In this document: positions 50,801-59,683 of the stretch, in pieces | How the letters are laid out: each line of letters opens with the position of its first letter | Position numbering within the stretch: the first letter of the stretch is position 1 | Assembly (NCBI GenBank): GCA_025363655.1 | Contig: JANYDK010000117.1 | Coordinates: 1 to 64,000 of the forward strand | From: Deltaproteobacteria bacterium | GTDB lineage: Bacteria > Myxococcota_A > Polyangia > Polyangiales > JADJMO01 | Reading direction: 5' to 3' | DNA: 64,000 nt | Program-made: the position numbers and the translations under genes | The notes under the pieces: generated by a model | What the model was told of the DNA's origin: nothing | What the model saw: only the letters and a program-made list of their open reading frames with translations | The model's database searches: none

Positions 50801-50957
50801 CGGGGAGGTTGGCGTTCACCTGAATGGTCGGAAAATCGACCTTCGGCAGCGGCGCGACGGGGAGGAGCCGATACGCGACCATCCCGGCGATGAAGACCGC
50901 GAGCGCGAGCAGCGAGGTCGCGATCGGCCGACGGACGAACGGCTCCGAGAAATTCAC
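47862..50957 (-). CDS. RND-family multidrug efflux permease (MdtC-like)
   Basis: A 1031-residue inner-membrane proton-driven exporter of the HAE1 type. It has the expected 12 membrane spans, two large periplasmic loops and internal duplication. The start SEPFVRRPIATSLLALAVF is typical. STGFVVDDAIVVTENVARF contains the paired Asp of the proton relay in span 4, and the C-terminal GVGALLALLVTG and PLGITIVGGL are conserved. Its ATG overlaps the stop of the preceding permease gene. Two different RND permeases after one adaptor is the layout of the MdtABC heteromeric pump. The last 29 bases overlap the convergent amidotransferase-like gene. Confidence 0.9.
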   Translation of the reverse strand: MNFSEPFVRRPIATSLLALAVFIAGMVAYRLLPVAPLPKVDFPTIQVNANLPGASPETMAASVATPLERRFGRIAGITEITSTSSVGSVSITMQFDLDRDVDAAARDVQAAIGAAGGELPTNMPSRPNYRKVNPADLPILIVALSSDVVPLSKIFEQGNTFLAQKVSQVPGVGQVFVGGGQQPAVRVQVNPAALAGVGLTLEDVRLALAGSTVSVPKGAMQDGATTLPIEANDQLVGAKAFESIVLRSTPEGGTLHLSDVARVIDDVENNRVAAWCDDKRAVLLVIRRQPGANIIETTEAVKAMLPTLRASISPAIDMKVAIDRTETIRASVDDVMRTLILSVLLVIAVVFVFLRSARATIIPTIAVPLSLIGTFGAMYMLDYNLDNLSLMALTISTGFVVDDAIVVTENVARFVEQGVSPVEAALRGAKQIGFTVISITTSLLAVFIPILLMGGIVGRLFREFAVTLSVAIIISAVVSLTLTPMMCAQLLKHDPAPVRRGIFDRAAERFFEGILRVYEIALDWVLGHRIFVQLLTLATIVVTVALYWFVPRGLFPQQDTGQLMGFSEAPQDISFQAMLKRQQSLNEIVRADPDVSHFVSFLGAGPGGSSGNTGSIFAALKPRSQRNVSADQVIARLRPNLAKAEGISLFMQAGQDVRIGGRPTRTQFQYTLQDADLGELLTWAPRVLEALRKVPVVADVASDQQTAGRELDLLIDRDTAARLGVTPAAIDASLSDAFGQRQVATTYTQANPYRVILELAPEPSRSPDSLDNVFVGSPGGPVPLSAVTTPSPKMTSLSVNHQGQFPSTTISFNLAPGATLGQAVDAIHAAELGIGLPPSVQGAFSGTAQAFKDSLGSQPMLILAAIIAVYIVLGVLYESLIHPITILSTLPSAGVGALLALLVTGTELGIIGIVGILLLIGIVKKNAIMMIDFAIEAEREEGLTPLQAIRKACLLRFRPILMTTLAALFGGLPLALGSGAGAELRRPLGITIVGGLILSQLLTLFTTPVIYLAMDRLRIKRGVTPSVAPAE

Positions 50958-53900
50958 GACGGCTCCGTCGCCGCGACCGTGACTGGCTTCTTCTCGCTGC
51001 GATCGCCGCCCTCACCCCGCTCACCGCCCTCACCGCGCTCACCCCGCAAGAAGCGTGAGAGGCGGACCATGTAGAGGTAGACGACCGGCGTCGTGTAGAG
51101 CGTGAGCACCTGAGAGACCAAGAGCCCGCCGACGATGGTGATGCCGAGCGGGCGGCGCAGCTCGGCGCCGGTGCCGTGCTCGAGCGCGAGCGGGAGTCCG
51201 CCGAGGAGGGCGGCCATCGTCGTCATCATGATCGGCCGAAAGCGCATGAGACACGCTTGGTGAATCGCCTCCTCCGGTGAGAGCCCTTGCTCACGCTCCG
51301 CCTCGAGCGCGAAGTCGATCATCATGATCGCGTTCTTTTTCACGATCCCGATGAGGAGGACGATGCCGATGAGGGCGATGACGGTCAGCTCGGTGTGCGT
51401 GACGAGGAGCGCGAGGATGGCGCCGACGCCGGCCGAGGGGAGCGTCGAGAGAATGGTGATCGGGTGGATGTAGCTCTCGTAGAGCACGCCGAGCACGATG
51501 TAGACGGTGATGAGCGCGGCGAGGACGAGGATCGGTTCGCTCGCCAGCGACTCGCCGAACGCATACGCGGTGCCCTGAAATTCCGCGTGAACACTCGCCG
51601 GCAAGCCGATGCGTGTCTCCGCGGCGCGGATGGCGTCGACCGCAGTTCCCAGCGAGACGCCGGGCGCGGTGTCGAACGAGAGCGTGACGACGGGAAACTG
51701 TCCCTGGTGGTTCACCGCCAGCGGCGCCGCCACCTTCTCGAAGTGCGCGAACGCCGAGAGCGGCACGATGCCGCCGGAGATCGCGCGCACGTAGATTCGT
51801 GAGAGCGCTTCGACGTTCTGTTGGTCGCTCGGCTGCACCTCGAGGATGACGCGGTACTGGTTCAACTGCGTGAAGATCGTCGACACCTGACGCTGCCCGA
51901 AGGCGTCGTAGAGGACGTCGTCGATTTGCTGCGGCTGTACGCCGAGGCGCGAGGCGGTGTCGCGATCGATGACCACCGAGAGCTGCTCGCCGCCGACGAC
52001 GCGATCGCTGGCGACGTTCTTCAGCTCGGGGAGCGCGACCATCGCCTTCTGCATCTCGTCGGACCAGACGCGGAGCTCTTCCAGGTCGGCGTCTTCGAGC
52101 GTGAACTGGTACTGCGTGCGGCTCGTCTTGCTCTCGATGGTGAGGTCTTGCACCGGCTGCAGGTAGGTGATGAGACCGGAAATCTGCTGCAATTTAGGGG
52201 CGATTCGCGCGATCACCGAGGCCGCGTCGCCGTCGCGCTCCTCGCGGGGCTTGAGCGTGATCGAGAGTCGTCCAGTGTTGCCGGTGGCGTTGACCCCGTC
52301 GGCGCCGATGAACGAAGCGACCGCGGCGACGTCCGGGTCTTCGCGCACCACGTCGGCGACCTGACGCTGCAGCTCGACCATTCGCCCGAACGACACGTCG
52401 GCGCGCGCCTCGGTGACGCCGAGGACGAGGCCGGTGTCCTGCTGAGGAAAGAAGCCCTTGGGCACGATCAGCGCGAGCCAGGCCGTGACGGCGACGGTCG
52501 CGATGGTGGCGAACAAGGTCAGCGGTTGGTGGCGCAGCACCCAGCGGACGCCGACGTCGTAGCCGTCGACCACGCGCGTCCAGAACTTCTCCGACACGCG
52601 ATGGAACCAACCCTGCGACTCGCCGGGGTGGTGCGACTTCAGCAAGTACGCGCACATCGTCGGCGTCAGCGTCAGCGAGAGCACCGCGGAGACGCCGATC
52701 GCCGCCGCGAGGGTGACCGCGAACTCACGAAAGAGCTTGCCGATAAGCCCTTGCATGAAGAGCAGGGGAATCAGCACCGCGACCAGCGACACCGTCAGCG
52801 AGACGATGGTGAAGCCGATTTGCTTCGCCCCCTTGAGCGCCGCATCGAGCGGCTTCTCGCCCTGCTCGAGGTAGCGCGAGATGTTCTCGATCATGACGAT
52901 GGCGTCGTCGACGACGAAGCCGGTCGAGATCGTCAGCGCCATCAGCGAGAGGTTGTCGAGGCTGTAGCCGAGCGCGTACATCACGCCGAAGGTGCCCACG
53001 AGCGAGAGCGGAACGGCGATGCCGGGGATGATGGTGGCGCGGAAGCTACGTAAAAATACGTAGATGACGAGCACCACCAGGCCGATGGTGAGGACCAGCG
53101 TGAACTGGACGTCGCGCACCGACGCACGTACGGTCTCGGTGCGATCGCTCAGCACGCGCACCTCGAGCCCTTGCGGCAGCGTCGCCTGCAGCTTCGGCAA
53201 GAGCGCCTTCACCCGATCGGCGACCTCGATGATGTTGGCGCCCGGTTGGCGCTGCACGTTGAGGATGATCGCGCGCTTGCCGTCGGCCCAACCCGCCAGT
53301 TGGGTGTTCTCGACGCCATCGCCGACGTGCGCGATTTCGCGCAGACGCACCGGCGCGCCGTTCTTGTAGGCGATCACCACCGGTTCGAATGCCGCTGCAT
53401 TTCCCAGCTGATCGTCGGTAGCGAGGGTGAAGTTCTGCCGCGCTCCGTCGAGGTCGCCCTTCGGCTGGTTGACGTTGGCGGCGACGATCGCGAGGCGCAC
53501 GTCCTCGAGGGTGAGGTTGCTCCCGGCGAGCGCCGCCGGATCGACCTGCACGCGCACGGCAGGCTTCTGTCCGCCGCCGATGGTGACGAGCCCGACACCC
53601 GAGACCTGCGAGACCTTCTGCGCCAAAATCGAGTCGGCGAAGTCGTCGACCTTCTCCAGCGGCAACGTGTCGGAGCTGATGGCGAGGGTGAGAATCGGCG
53701 CGTCGGCGGGGTTGCTCTTGCTGTAGACGGGCGGCGCGGGGAGCGTGCGCGGCAAGAGCGCCGAGGCCGCGTTGATCGCCGCCTGCACGTCTTGCTCGGC
53801 GGAGTCGATCGAACGATCGAGCGTGAATTGCAGGGTGATTTGCGACCAGCCGAAGCTGCTGATCGACGTCATCTGCGTCAGCGACGGCACCTGTCCGAAC

Positions 53901-54109
53901 TGTCGTTCGAGGGGCGTCGTCACCGACGAGGCCATCGTGTCGGCGCTCGCACCGGGCAGGTACGTGCTGACGACGATGGTCGGATAGTCGACCTGCGGGA
54001 GCGCCGAGACCGCCAGCTGCCTGTAGGCGACGATGCCAGCGAGGAGGAGCCCGATCATGAGCAGCGCCGTAGCGATCGGGCGCCGGATGAAGGGCTCGGA
54101 GATGCTCAC
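50954..54109 (-). CDS. RND-family multidrug efflux permease (MdtB-like)
   Basis: A 1051-residue RND permease, similar to but distinct from the one that follows it. It has SEPFIRRPIATALLMIGLLL at the start, STGFVVDDAIVMIENISRYL with the two relay Asp, and GFFPQQDTGLVLG before the second periplasmic loop. The last 25 residues are low complexity, with repeated GERGEGGERGEGG coded by a CTCACCGCC-type tract. It overlaps both neighbours by ATGA, giving a tightly coupled three-gene operon. Bile salts, novobiocin and similar compounds are substrates of MdtABC in enterics; here the substrate is unknown. Confidence 0.9.
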   Translation of the reverse strand: MSISEPFIRRPIATALLMIGLLLAGIVAYRQLAVSALPQVDYPTIVVSTYLPGASADTMASSVTTPLERQFGQVPSLTQMTSISSFGWSQITLQFTLDRSIDSAEQDVQAAINAASALLPRTLPAPPVYSKSNPADAPILTLAISSDTLPLEKVDDFADSILAQKVSQVSGVGLVTIGGGQKPAVRVQVDPAALAGSNLTLEDVRLAIVAANVNQPKGDLDGARQNFTLATDDQLGNAAAFEPVVIAYKNGAPVRLREIAHVGDGVENTQLAGWADGKRAIILNVQRQPGANIIEVADRVKALLPKLQATLPQGLEVRVLSDRTETVRASVRDVQFTLVLTIGLVVLVIYVFLRSFRATIIPGIAVPLSLVGTFGVMYALGYSLDNLSLMALTISTGFVVDDAIVMIENISRYLEQGEKPLDAALKGAKQIGFTIVSLTVSLVAVLIPLLFMQGLIGKLFREFAVTLAAAIGVSAVLSLTLTPTMCAYLLKSHHPGESQGWFHRVSEKFWTRVVDGYDVGVRWVLRHQPLTLFATIATVAVTAWLALIVPKGFFPQQDTGLVLGVTEARADVSFGRMVELQRQVADVVREDPDVAAVASFIGADGVNATGNTGRLSITLKPREERDGDAASVIARIAPKLQQISGLITYLQPVQDLTIESKTSRTQYQFTLEDADLEELRVWSDEMQKAMVALPELKNVASDRVVGGEQLSVVIDRDTASRLGVQPQQIDDVLYDAFGQRQVSTIFTQLNQYRVILEVQPSDQQNVEALSRIYVRAISGGIVPLSAFAHFEKVAAPLAVNHQGQFPVVTLSFDTAPGVSLGTAVDAIRAAETRIGLPASVHAEFQGTAYAFGESLASEPILVLAALITVYIVLGVLYESYIHPITILSTLPSAGVGAILALLVTHTELTVIALIGIVLLIGIVKKNAIMMIDFALEAEREQGLSPEEAIHQACLMRFRPIMMTTMAALLGGLPLALEHGTGAELRRPLGITIVGGLLVSQVLTLYTTPVVYLYMVRLSRFLRGERGEGGERGEGGDRSEKKPVTVAATEPS

Positions 54110-55344
54110 GGGGACGAACCCTTGGGAGCTGCGCTGGCGGCGCTGGCGGCGCCCTTGCCTGCGCTGCTCGAACCATACGGTCTGGCGACGATCTTCGCGC
54201 CCGGCTTGAGCGCGCTCTGACCGTCGGCGACGACCTTCTCTCCGGCCGCGAGCCCCGAGGCGATGACGGTGAAATCGCCCTGCGTGAAGGCGATTTCGAC
54301 CGGACGCAGCGCGACCTTGTCGCTCTTCTCGCCTTCGACGACGTACGCGTAGGTGCCTTGCGGACCGCGCTGGACGACGGTCGAGGGGACGACGAGCACG
54401 CCCTTCTTCACCCCGAGCGAGAGGCGCGCCTTCACGAACTGATTCGGCCAGAGCACGCGATCGGGGTTCTGGAAGATGGCCTTGAGCTTGATGGTCGACG
54501 TCGCGGCGTTGATTTGGTTGTCGACGAGGGCCAGCTCACCGACCGCGATCAACGTCGTCCCGTCACGGCTGTAGGCCTCGACGCGGAGCGGTCCGTCTTT
54601 CATCGCCAAGGACACGCGCGGCAAGTCGTCTTGCGGGAGCGTGAAGAGCACGGCGATGGGGTCGATTTGCGTGATGACGACGATGCCGCCTTGATCACTC
54701 TGGTGGACGACGTTGCCGACGTCGACGAGGCGCACGCCGGTGACGCCGTCGATCGGCGATTTGATCTTGGCGAAGTCGATCTGCAGCGCGGCGCTGGCGA
54801 TGGCTGCGCGATCGGCGAGGAGCACGGCCTCGTCCTTGGCGACTTCGGCGCGCGCGTCGTCGACGCCTTGCTGCGAGCCGACACCGTCGCCGAGGAGCTT
54901 GAGGTTACGAGCGAGGATCAGCTTTGCGTTGGTCAGCACCGCTTGATCGCGCGCTTGGTTGGCCTGCGCGAGCTGCGCTTGGATGGCGTACGGTCGAGCG
55001 TCGATCTGCGCGAGCAAATCGCCCTTTTTCACCGTCTGGCCTTCTTTGAAGACGATGGTGTCGAGGCGGCCGTCGACCTGCGGCTTGACCGTGACGGTGT
55101 TGAACGCGCTCACCGAGCCGAGGCCGTCGACGACGATCGAGAGATCGCGCTTGGCGACGGTGGTGACGGGCACTGGAACGACGCGTTCCCCCGAGCTCGA
55201 GGGCGCCGCGCTCGCCCTGAACGCCGACGTCTTCATCCGCACCCAGAGCCCGATGCCGAGCACACCGATGAGCGCCACCACGACGAAGGGCCAACGCCTT
55301 CCGCGCTTTGGACGTGCTTTCATCGGTTCGACGGGCTCGGCCAT
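54106..55344 (-). CDS. Periplasmic adaptor (membrane fusion) protein of the RND pump
   Basis: A 412-residue adaptor: an N-terminal membrane anchor (WPFVVVALIGVLGIGLWV), a barrel-sandwich half-motif (GRLDTIVFKEGQTVKKGDLL), a helical hairpin (about 120-200), the second half-motif (SPIDGVTGVRLVDVGNVV), a beta-barrel domain and an Ala/Ser/Lys tail. It links the permeases to a TolC-like outer-membrane channel. No channel gene is present in the window, so an orphan one must serve. It is the first gene of the efflux operon and its stop overlaps the next start. Confidence 0.9.
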   Translation of the reverse strand: MAEPVEPMKARPKRGRRWPFVVVALIGVLGIGLWVRMKTSAFRASAAPSSSGERVVPVPVTTVAKRDLSIVVDGLGSVSAFNTVTVKPQVDGRLDTIVFKEGQTVKKGDLLAQIDARPYAIQAQLAQANQARDQAVLTNAKLILARNLKLLGDGVGSQQGVDDARAEVAKDEAVLLADRAAIASAALQIDFAKIKSPIDGVTGVRLVDVGNVVHQSDQGGIVVITQIDPIAVLFTLPQDDLPRVSLAMKDGPLRVEAYSRDGTTLIAVGELALVDNQINAATSTIKLKAIFQNPDRVLWPNQFVKARLSLGVKKGVLVVPSTVVQRGPQGTYAYVVEGEKSDKVALRPVEIAFTQGDFTVIASGLAAGEKVVADGQSALKPGAKIVARPYGSSSAGKGAASAASAAPKGSSP

Positions 55345-55453
55345 TCGGGAGATAGAGTAGCGCAGCGTCTCGCGCGCCCCTCCGAGGTTCTAGGCCGCAG
55401 CCGACCACGCGTGTTTGGAGTTTTGTATTTCCCGCGCGAAAACGGGTGTGACG

Positions 55454-55786
55454 TCAGCGCGCGGCGCGACGTCGCGTCGGCATCGGCTCGGCGCGCTCGG
55501 TCTTCGAAACCGGCAGAACGCCCGAAGTCGCCTCTTCGCTCGTGGGCGGCGGAGCGGGCATCGTCTGCAACGAGGCGTGCGCCACGCGGACGATGGTGAC
55601 CGTCTCGCCAGGCTCGAGGTGGACGTCGAGCTCGCGGGAGCAGGAGTAGTCCATCCCGCCATTTTCGAAGCGAAGGGCGACGACCCAGCCGCCGTCACGC
55701 CAGAGCCAGAAGGTTCGGGAGACGCCGCCGTCCGTCTCGCGGATCACGCGAGAGGGCGCACGCTCGGCCCGGAGGATGAACACCAT
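55454..55786 (-). CDS. Small conserved-looking protein of unknown function
   Basis: A 110-residue protein. The first 70 residues are beta-rich with many aromatic and Gly residues (SRTFWLWRDGGWVVALRFEN, GETVTIVRVAHASLQ). The rest is a basic Pro/Ser/Thr tail ending in RRRAAR. A single Cys is present (YSCSREL). There is no signal or membrane segment. It lies between proB and the efflux operon on the same strand with gaps of 74 and 109 bases, so it may be a separate unit. Confidence 0.5.
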   Translation of the reverse strand: MVFILRAERAPSRVIRETDGGVSRTFWLWRDGGWVVALRFENGGMDYSCSRELDVHLEPGETVTIVRVAHASLQTMPAPPPTSEEATSGVLPVSKTERAEPMPTRRRAAR

Positions 55787-55860
55787 CTGACTCTAGCAAC
55801 GTACCGCGTGACGCCGAGCCCGCAAGCCCTGCGAGGAACGATCGTACGAGAAAATGGCTG

Positions 55861-57048
55861 TCACACGCGCGGGACGGGACGGAGCGTGGTGAGCACCACG
55901 AGATCATCCCGATGCACCACCACCTCGCCCGGTCGACCGAGCGTGGCTTCCACCTCTTGCCCGCGTTTTCCTGCGATGCGCGCCACGTCGACGGCCGCCA
56001 GTTGCGCGAGGCCCCGCGCGATCTCGCGGCCCTGGGCGTCGACGATCTGGACCGCCTCACCGACGCCGAAGCTGCCTCGCACCCCGAACACGCCCACCGC
56101 AAGCAGACTGCCGCCTCGCCGCTCGAGCGCCTCGCTGGCGCCCGCGTCGACGATGACCGCGCCACGCGGACGGAGGGTGAAGAGGATCCAATGCTTGCGC
56201 GCGGCGAGGCGATCTTGCGGGAGAAACAGTGTTCCCACGTCTTCGCCATCGAGGAGGAGATCGAGCGTGTCCTTCGCGCGCGCGTCGGCGATCACCACCG
56301 TCGCGCCGGCGAGCGAGCCTTTTTTCGCGGCCTCGAGCTTCGAGGCCATGCCGCCGGTGCCGACCTTGTTCTTGCCATCGCCGACCATCGCCTCGGGGGC
56401 GACGCCGACGAGCGGCAACGCTTCGCGATCGACGTCGGTGACGACGCGCACGCGTTCGCCCTTGGCATCGAGGAGCCCTTCGACGTCGGAGAGGAGCACG
56501 AGCAAATCGGCGGAGGTGAGCGCGGCGACGAGCGCGGCGAGTTGATCGTTGTCACCGAAGCGGATCTCGTCGACGGCGACCGTGTCGTTCTCGTTGATGA
56601 TCGGCACGACGCCCGCTTCGAGGAGCGCATCGAGGGCGCCACGTGCGTTGTTGGCGCGCGCGCGATCGGCGAGATCGGCGTGCGTCAGGAGCACCTGCGC
56701 GACGCGGCCCGGACGCCCGCCGATGGTCACGGCCTCGAACGCCTCTTCGTAGCGACGCATGAGTCGGCTCTGCCCCGCGGCGGCCGCCGCTTGCAGCTTC
56801 GCCATCTCTTTCGGCCTTGATTTCCAGCCTAGCGCGCGAAGGCCGAGGGCGATGGCCCCGGAGCTGACGAGGACGACCTCGCGCGGCGCACCACGCTCGT
56901 TCGCGCGCGCGACCCACGCGGCGAGGCGCGCGTAGACGTCGGGATCGCTCGCCAGCGTGCTGGAGCCGATCTTCACCACCGCGCGGTGGGCCTTCTTCAC
57001 GAGTGAAGCGCGGAGTGTGGCGACGTCTTCGGTGCTGCGCTTCTTCAT
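55861..57048 (-). CDS. proB: Glutamate 5-kinase
   Basis: A 395-residue enzyme catalysing the first step of proline synthesis, glutamate to glutamyl-5-phosphate. The amino-acid-kinase domain shows VVKIGSSTLA, VLVSSGAIALG, PIINENDTVAVDEIRFGDND, LLSDVEGL and the nucleotide region VGTGGMASKLEAA. A C-terminal PUA domain (about 300-380) has RGAVIVDAGASEAL and GVGEAVQIVDAQG. The Cys and Gly positions and length are usual for the feedback-controlled long form. proA is not adjacent. The ATG overlaps the stop of the upstream gene (ATGA). Confidence 0.95.
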   Translation of the reverse strand: MKKRSTEDVATLRASLVKKAHRAVVKIGSSTLASDPDVYARLAAWVARANERGAPREVVLVSSGAIALGLRALGWKSRPKEMAKLQAAAAAGQSRLMRRYEEAFEAVTIGGRPGRVAQVLLTHADLADRARANNARGALDALLEAGVVPIINENDTVAVDEIRFGDNDQLAALVAALTSADLLVLLSDVEGLLDAKGERVRVVTDVDREALPLVGVAPEAMVGDGKNKVGTGGMASKLEAAKKGSLAGATVVIADARAKDTLDLLLDGEDVGTLFLPQDRLAARKHWILFTLRPRGAVIVDAGASEALERRGGSLLAVGVFGVRGSFGVGEAVQIVDAQGREIARGLAQLAAVDVARIAGKRGQEVEATLGRPGEVVVHRDDLVVLTTLRPVPRV

Positions 57049-57707
57049 GGCTCGAATCGGTGGACGTGGCCGACGACGTCGTCGAGGGCGGCATCGAGGC
57101 GACGGTCGATCACCTCGGGGAGCTTGGAGGCGGAGATGAGGAGCGAGTCGATCGCGCGTTGAATGGTGCCGCGGTAGTCCTCGGGGGCGTCGCGCTCTTC
57201 GACGGGGCCAGTGGCGAGCCCGAGCTCGGCTGCCTTCTGCACCGCGCGATCGAGGATGCCGCGAATGGCGATGGCCTCTTCCGCTTCGATGCGCACCGAG
57301 CGGAGAGCGCCACCAGCGCGATGCACCGAGAGATAACGATCGAGGAGCCGCCCGAAGGCGAGGGTGTCGAAGCCGTCGCGCATCGGCGCATAGACGACGC
57401 CGAGCGGCGCGACCCGCCGGACCGCGCGCCGACCGACCCAGGCGAGCGCTTCGCGGGTGAACGTGCTGCCGCGGCCGGCCACCGGAGGGCGCGGATCGCT
57501 GAGGATCGCGCGCGCGTCGGAGGTGAGCGCGAGGCCGTGACGGGCACAGACGTCGAAGGCGAGCGCACCACGGAGCGCCTTGAGGATGCGGCGAGGGACG
57601 ACCGGAAAGGGAACGACGCCGGTGAGCGCGCTCGCTGCGGCATAGACGGCGAATCGCCCGGCGGCGGGCGGCACTTTGGCGAGTGGCATCGGAGGCGCGG
57701 AGGACAT
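57045..57707 (-). CDS. Unknown protein translationally coupled to proB
   Basis: A 220-residue protein. Near the start is a hydrophobic stretch (GRFAVYAAASALTGVVPFPV), then PRRILKALRGALAFDVCARHG. The VPFP and Arg-rich order resembles an EcsC-like membrane-associated protein, but I would not assign it. The rest is helical and Arg/Ala/Asp-rich. Its TGA overlaps the proB ATG. The chosen ATG (MSSAPPM) has AAAGAGA upstream; another Met lies six codons on. It is divergent from the ABC-like cassette with a 90-base gap. Confidence 0.55.
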   Translation of the reverse strand: MSSAPPMPLAKVPPAAGRFAVYAAASALTGVVPFPVVPRRILKALRGALAFDVCARHGLALTSDARAILSDPRPPVAGRGSTFTREALAWVGRRAVRRVAPLGVVYAPMRDGFDTLAFGRLLDRYLSVHRAGGALRSVRIEAEEAIAIRGILDRAVQKAAELGLATGPVEERDAPEDYRGTIQRAIDSLLISASKLPEVIDRRLDAALDDVVGHVHRFEP

Positions 57708-57797
57708 CGCGGTTCTCTTTCGCTTAGGCCCGACCTCGCGGGGCCGAAAGGGCAGCGTGCGGTTCTCACCGTGGCAGCCGTGGTAGCGTTGCCGGCG

Positions 57798-58661
57798 ATG
57801 GCTGGCGCGAAGGACGCGGGCGCGACGGGCGCGACGGGCGCGAGCGTGACGACGAGGCAGGGCTCCGCCGCAAAGGGACCGCTCGCTCGCTGGTTCGTCT
57901 TCCGCGCGCTCGCCGGGCTGGCGCCGAAGCTCGCCCTTGTCGACGCCGCCATCGGCATGCTCGTCGCCCTCGCCGTCGCCTCGACGTGGCGCGCAGCAGG
58001 TGGACCGCGCGCAGCCTTCGAGCAGGTCGTGCCCATGCTCGGCACCGGGCTCCGCTGGTCGGTCGCCTTGCCCCTCGCGTGGGGCGCGCTCTCGGCCATC
58101 GACCGGGACGAAAAAGAAGGGCTCATTGCCCTCGCGAGGCGCCGCGGCGTGTCGCTCCGTCGTTGGATCGTCGGTCGCGCGCTCGGCGCCGGCGTCCTCG
58201 TCGCCTTCGTCATCGGCGTGCCGATGATGGTCGTCGCCTTCGTCCTCGCCGGTTTCGGTGGAGGCCTCGAAGGCTCGATGGCGCGGCTCTCGCTCATCTT
58301 CCCGTCGTTCGTCGTCGCCGTCGCCAATGGCTTGATTTTCGGGCTCGGCGGCGTCGTCCTCGGCGCCATCGTCACCTCGCGCGGCCTCGTCGTCGCCGTC
58401 CTCCTCGGCGCCGCGGCGCTCGGCTCGCTCGTCGATCTCGCGCTCCCTGGCCCGGTCGGTGTCACCGCCCACCAGCTCATCTCGCCGATCCTCGCCCTCG
58501 AAGATTTGCAGGCGCTCCTCTTCGCCGAGCCGCACGCCGACGTGCCCCTCCGCGGAGCCTCTGCGCTCGCCGCCGTCCTCCTCTTCAGCGCGCTCGGCGT
58601 CTACGGCGCTGCCTATGCGCTGAAATCTCGCCTGCCCGCCGAGGACGCGCTCTCGACATGA
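57798..58661 (+). CDS. ABC-2-type permease-like membrane protein
   Basis: A 287-residue protein with about six hydrophobic spans (LVDAAIGMLVALAVAS, WIVGRALGAGVLVAFVIGVP, LVVAVLLGAAALGSLVDLA, ALAAVLLFSALGVYGAAYAL). A charged loop after the second span (DRDEKEGLIALARRRGVSLR) is typical of ABC-2 export permeases ('EKExGTlelL' region). It begins at ATG (MAGAKDAGA), followed by an Ala/Gly/Thr-rich lead. ATGA couples it to the ABC-like ATPase relative, and a second permease-like gene follows; the three form an evident unit. Confidence 0.65.
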   Translation: MAGAKDAGATGATGASVTTRQGSAAKGPLARWFVFRALAGLAPKLALVDAAIGMLVALAVASTWRAAGGPRAAFEQVVPMLGTGLRWSVALPLAWGALSAIDRDEKEGLIALARRRGVSLRRWIVGRALGAGVLVAFVIGVPMMVVAFVLAGFGGGLEGSMARLSLIFPSFVVAVANGLIFGLGGVVLGAIVTSRGLVVAVLLGAAALGSLVDLALPGPVGVTAHQLISPILALEDLQALLFAEPHADVPLRGASALAAVLLFSALGVYGAAYALKSRLPAEDALST

Positions 58662-59683
58662 CCGCACCCATCTCGAACGTCTCGAACGCCTCGAACGCCG
58701 CGAATGCCGCGAATGCCCTGCGCGGACCGACGGGTTGGTTCGGCGTCCTCGCGGGAGGTCGGCTTCGCGGCATCAACGTGCCGTGCTTTTCGCCACTCAC
58801 GTTGATCCTCGACGCCGACCTCGACGAACAGCCTCCGCGCGCCGGCGTCCTTGCCCTTCGGCTGCTCGCCGGCATCGGTCGACCGAGCGCGGGGACGGTC
58901 CGCGTCTTCGGCGTCGATCCTGGGAATGATCCCGAGCTGCGCCGTCACATCGCGCTCGTCGGCGACGACGTGCTCCTCGAGCCTGGTCGCGACGCGATCG
59001 ACTCTGCGCTGGAAATCGCGACCATTCGCCGCCTCTCGCCGCTCCCCACTCGAGCGGCGCTGGCGGCGATCGTCGAAGGTCTCGCGCCCTCGGCCGCACG
59101 CCGACGTCTCTCTCGCGTCATCGCGGGTGCCGAGCGTGCACGCCTGCTTCTCCTCTCGTACCCCGAGCGCGAAGTCGATCCGCGCGAGCGTGACGAGTGG
59201 GCGAAGCTGGCGAGGTCAGTGCTTGCACGCGGCGCGCACGTCGTCGTCGCCACCACCAAGCTCGACGACTGGCTCGGCGTCGCCGACGACGTCAGCGCCC
59301 ACGCCTTCGTTCTTCGAGGCGGCGTCGTCGCCACCGGTGGGCCGGCGCACGCGCTTCCTTGGTCGGTACCTCCCGATCACGCGCCGCGCGTCGTCACCGT
59401 CGTCCTCGATCCCGATCCCAAGCTCGAGCCGACCGACCAAGATCACGACGCGACGCCCCCGGCTGCGCGCCTCCTCTCCGATCTGGTGAAAGATCCCGAT
59501 GTCGGACCGCACCTCGCGGCCATCGAGCCGATCGGCCCGCACGAGGTTCGTCTGCACACGCGTGCGCCGCGAGAGCTCGCGCGCGCCATCGGTCGTCGTG
59601 CCGCGGCCGGGCTCGCGGTCCGTCGCCTCAGCGTGCACGGCGCGGCAGCGAGCGCCCTCGCCGTCGCCGGGGCCCCGCGATGA
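58658..59683 (+). CDS. Degenerate ABC ATPase-like protein lacking all catalytic motifs
   Basis: A 341-residue protein. Residues 60-210 keep the outline of an ABC nucleotide-binding domain: LRLLAGIGRPSAGTVRVFGV is exactly the sequence that follows a Walker A Lys-Ser/Thr, and LARSVLARGAHVVVATT matches the region after Walker B. The motifs themselves are gone. PPRAGVLA stands where GxxGxGKS should be, LSRVIAG replaces LSGGQ, LLLLSYPE replaces LLLLDEP, and the H-loop His is absent. It therefore should not hydrolyse ATP by the usual mechanism. The N-terminus has Asn/Ala/Ser repeats from a nine-base unit. It is coupled by ATGA to permease-like genes on both sides. Confidence 0.7.
   Translation: MTAPISNVSNASNAANAANALRGPTGWFGVLAGGRLRGINVPCFSPLTLILDADLDEQPPRAGVLALRLLAGIGRPSAGTVRVFGVDPGNDPELRRHIALVGDDVLLEPGRDAIDSALEIATIRRLSPLPTRAALAAIVEGLAPSAARRRLSRVIAGAERARLLLLSYPEREVDPRERDEWAKLARSVLARGAHVVVATTKLDDWLGVADDVSAHAFVLRGGVVATGGPAHALPWSVPPDHAPRVVTVVLDPDPKLEPTDQDHDATPPAARLLSDLVKDPDVGPHLAAIEPIGPHEVRLHTRAPRELARAIGRRAAAGLAVRRLSVHGAAASALAVAGAPR
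58673..58717 (+). repeat. Nine-base tandem repeat coding Asn-x-x units
   Basis: Five units of TCGAACGYC/GCGAATGCC type at the start of the ABC-like gene code Ser-Asn-Val/Ala and Ala-Asn-Ala triplets. Changes in unit number would keep the frame, so only the length of a flexible N-terminal tail would vary. Confidence 0.7.

Noticed and set aside
48711-51074. A 787-codon plus-strand frame opposite the RND permeases
   Set aside because: It is extremely rich in Asp/Arg/Gly with no known fold, and is the mirror image of conserved membrane-protein codons.
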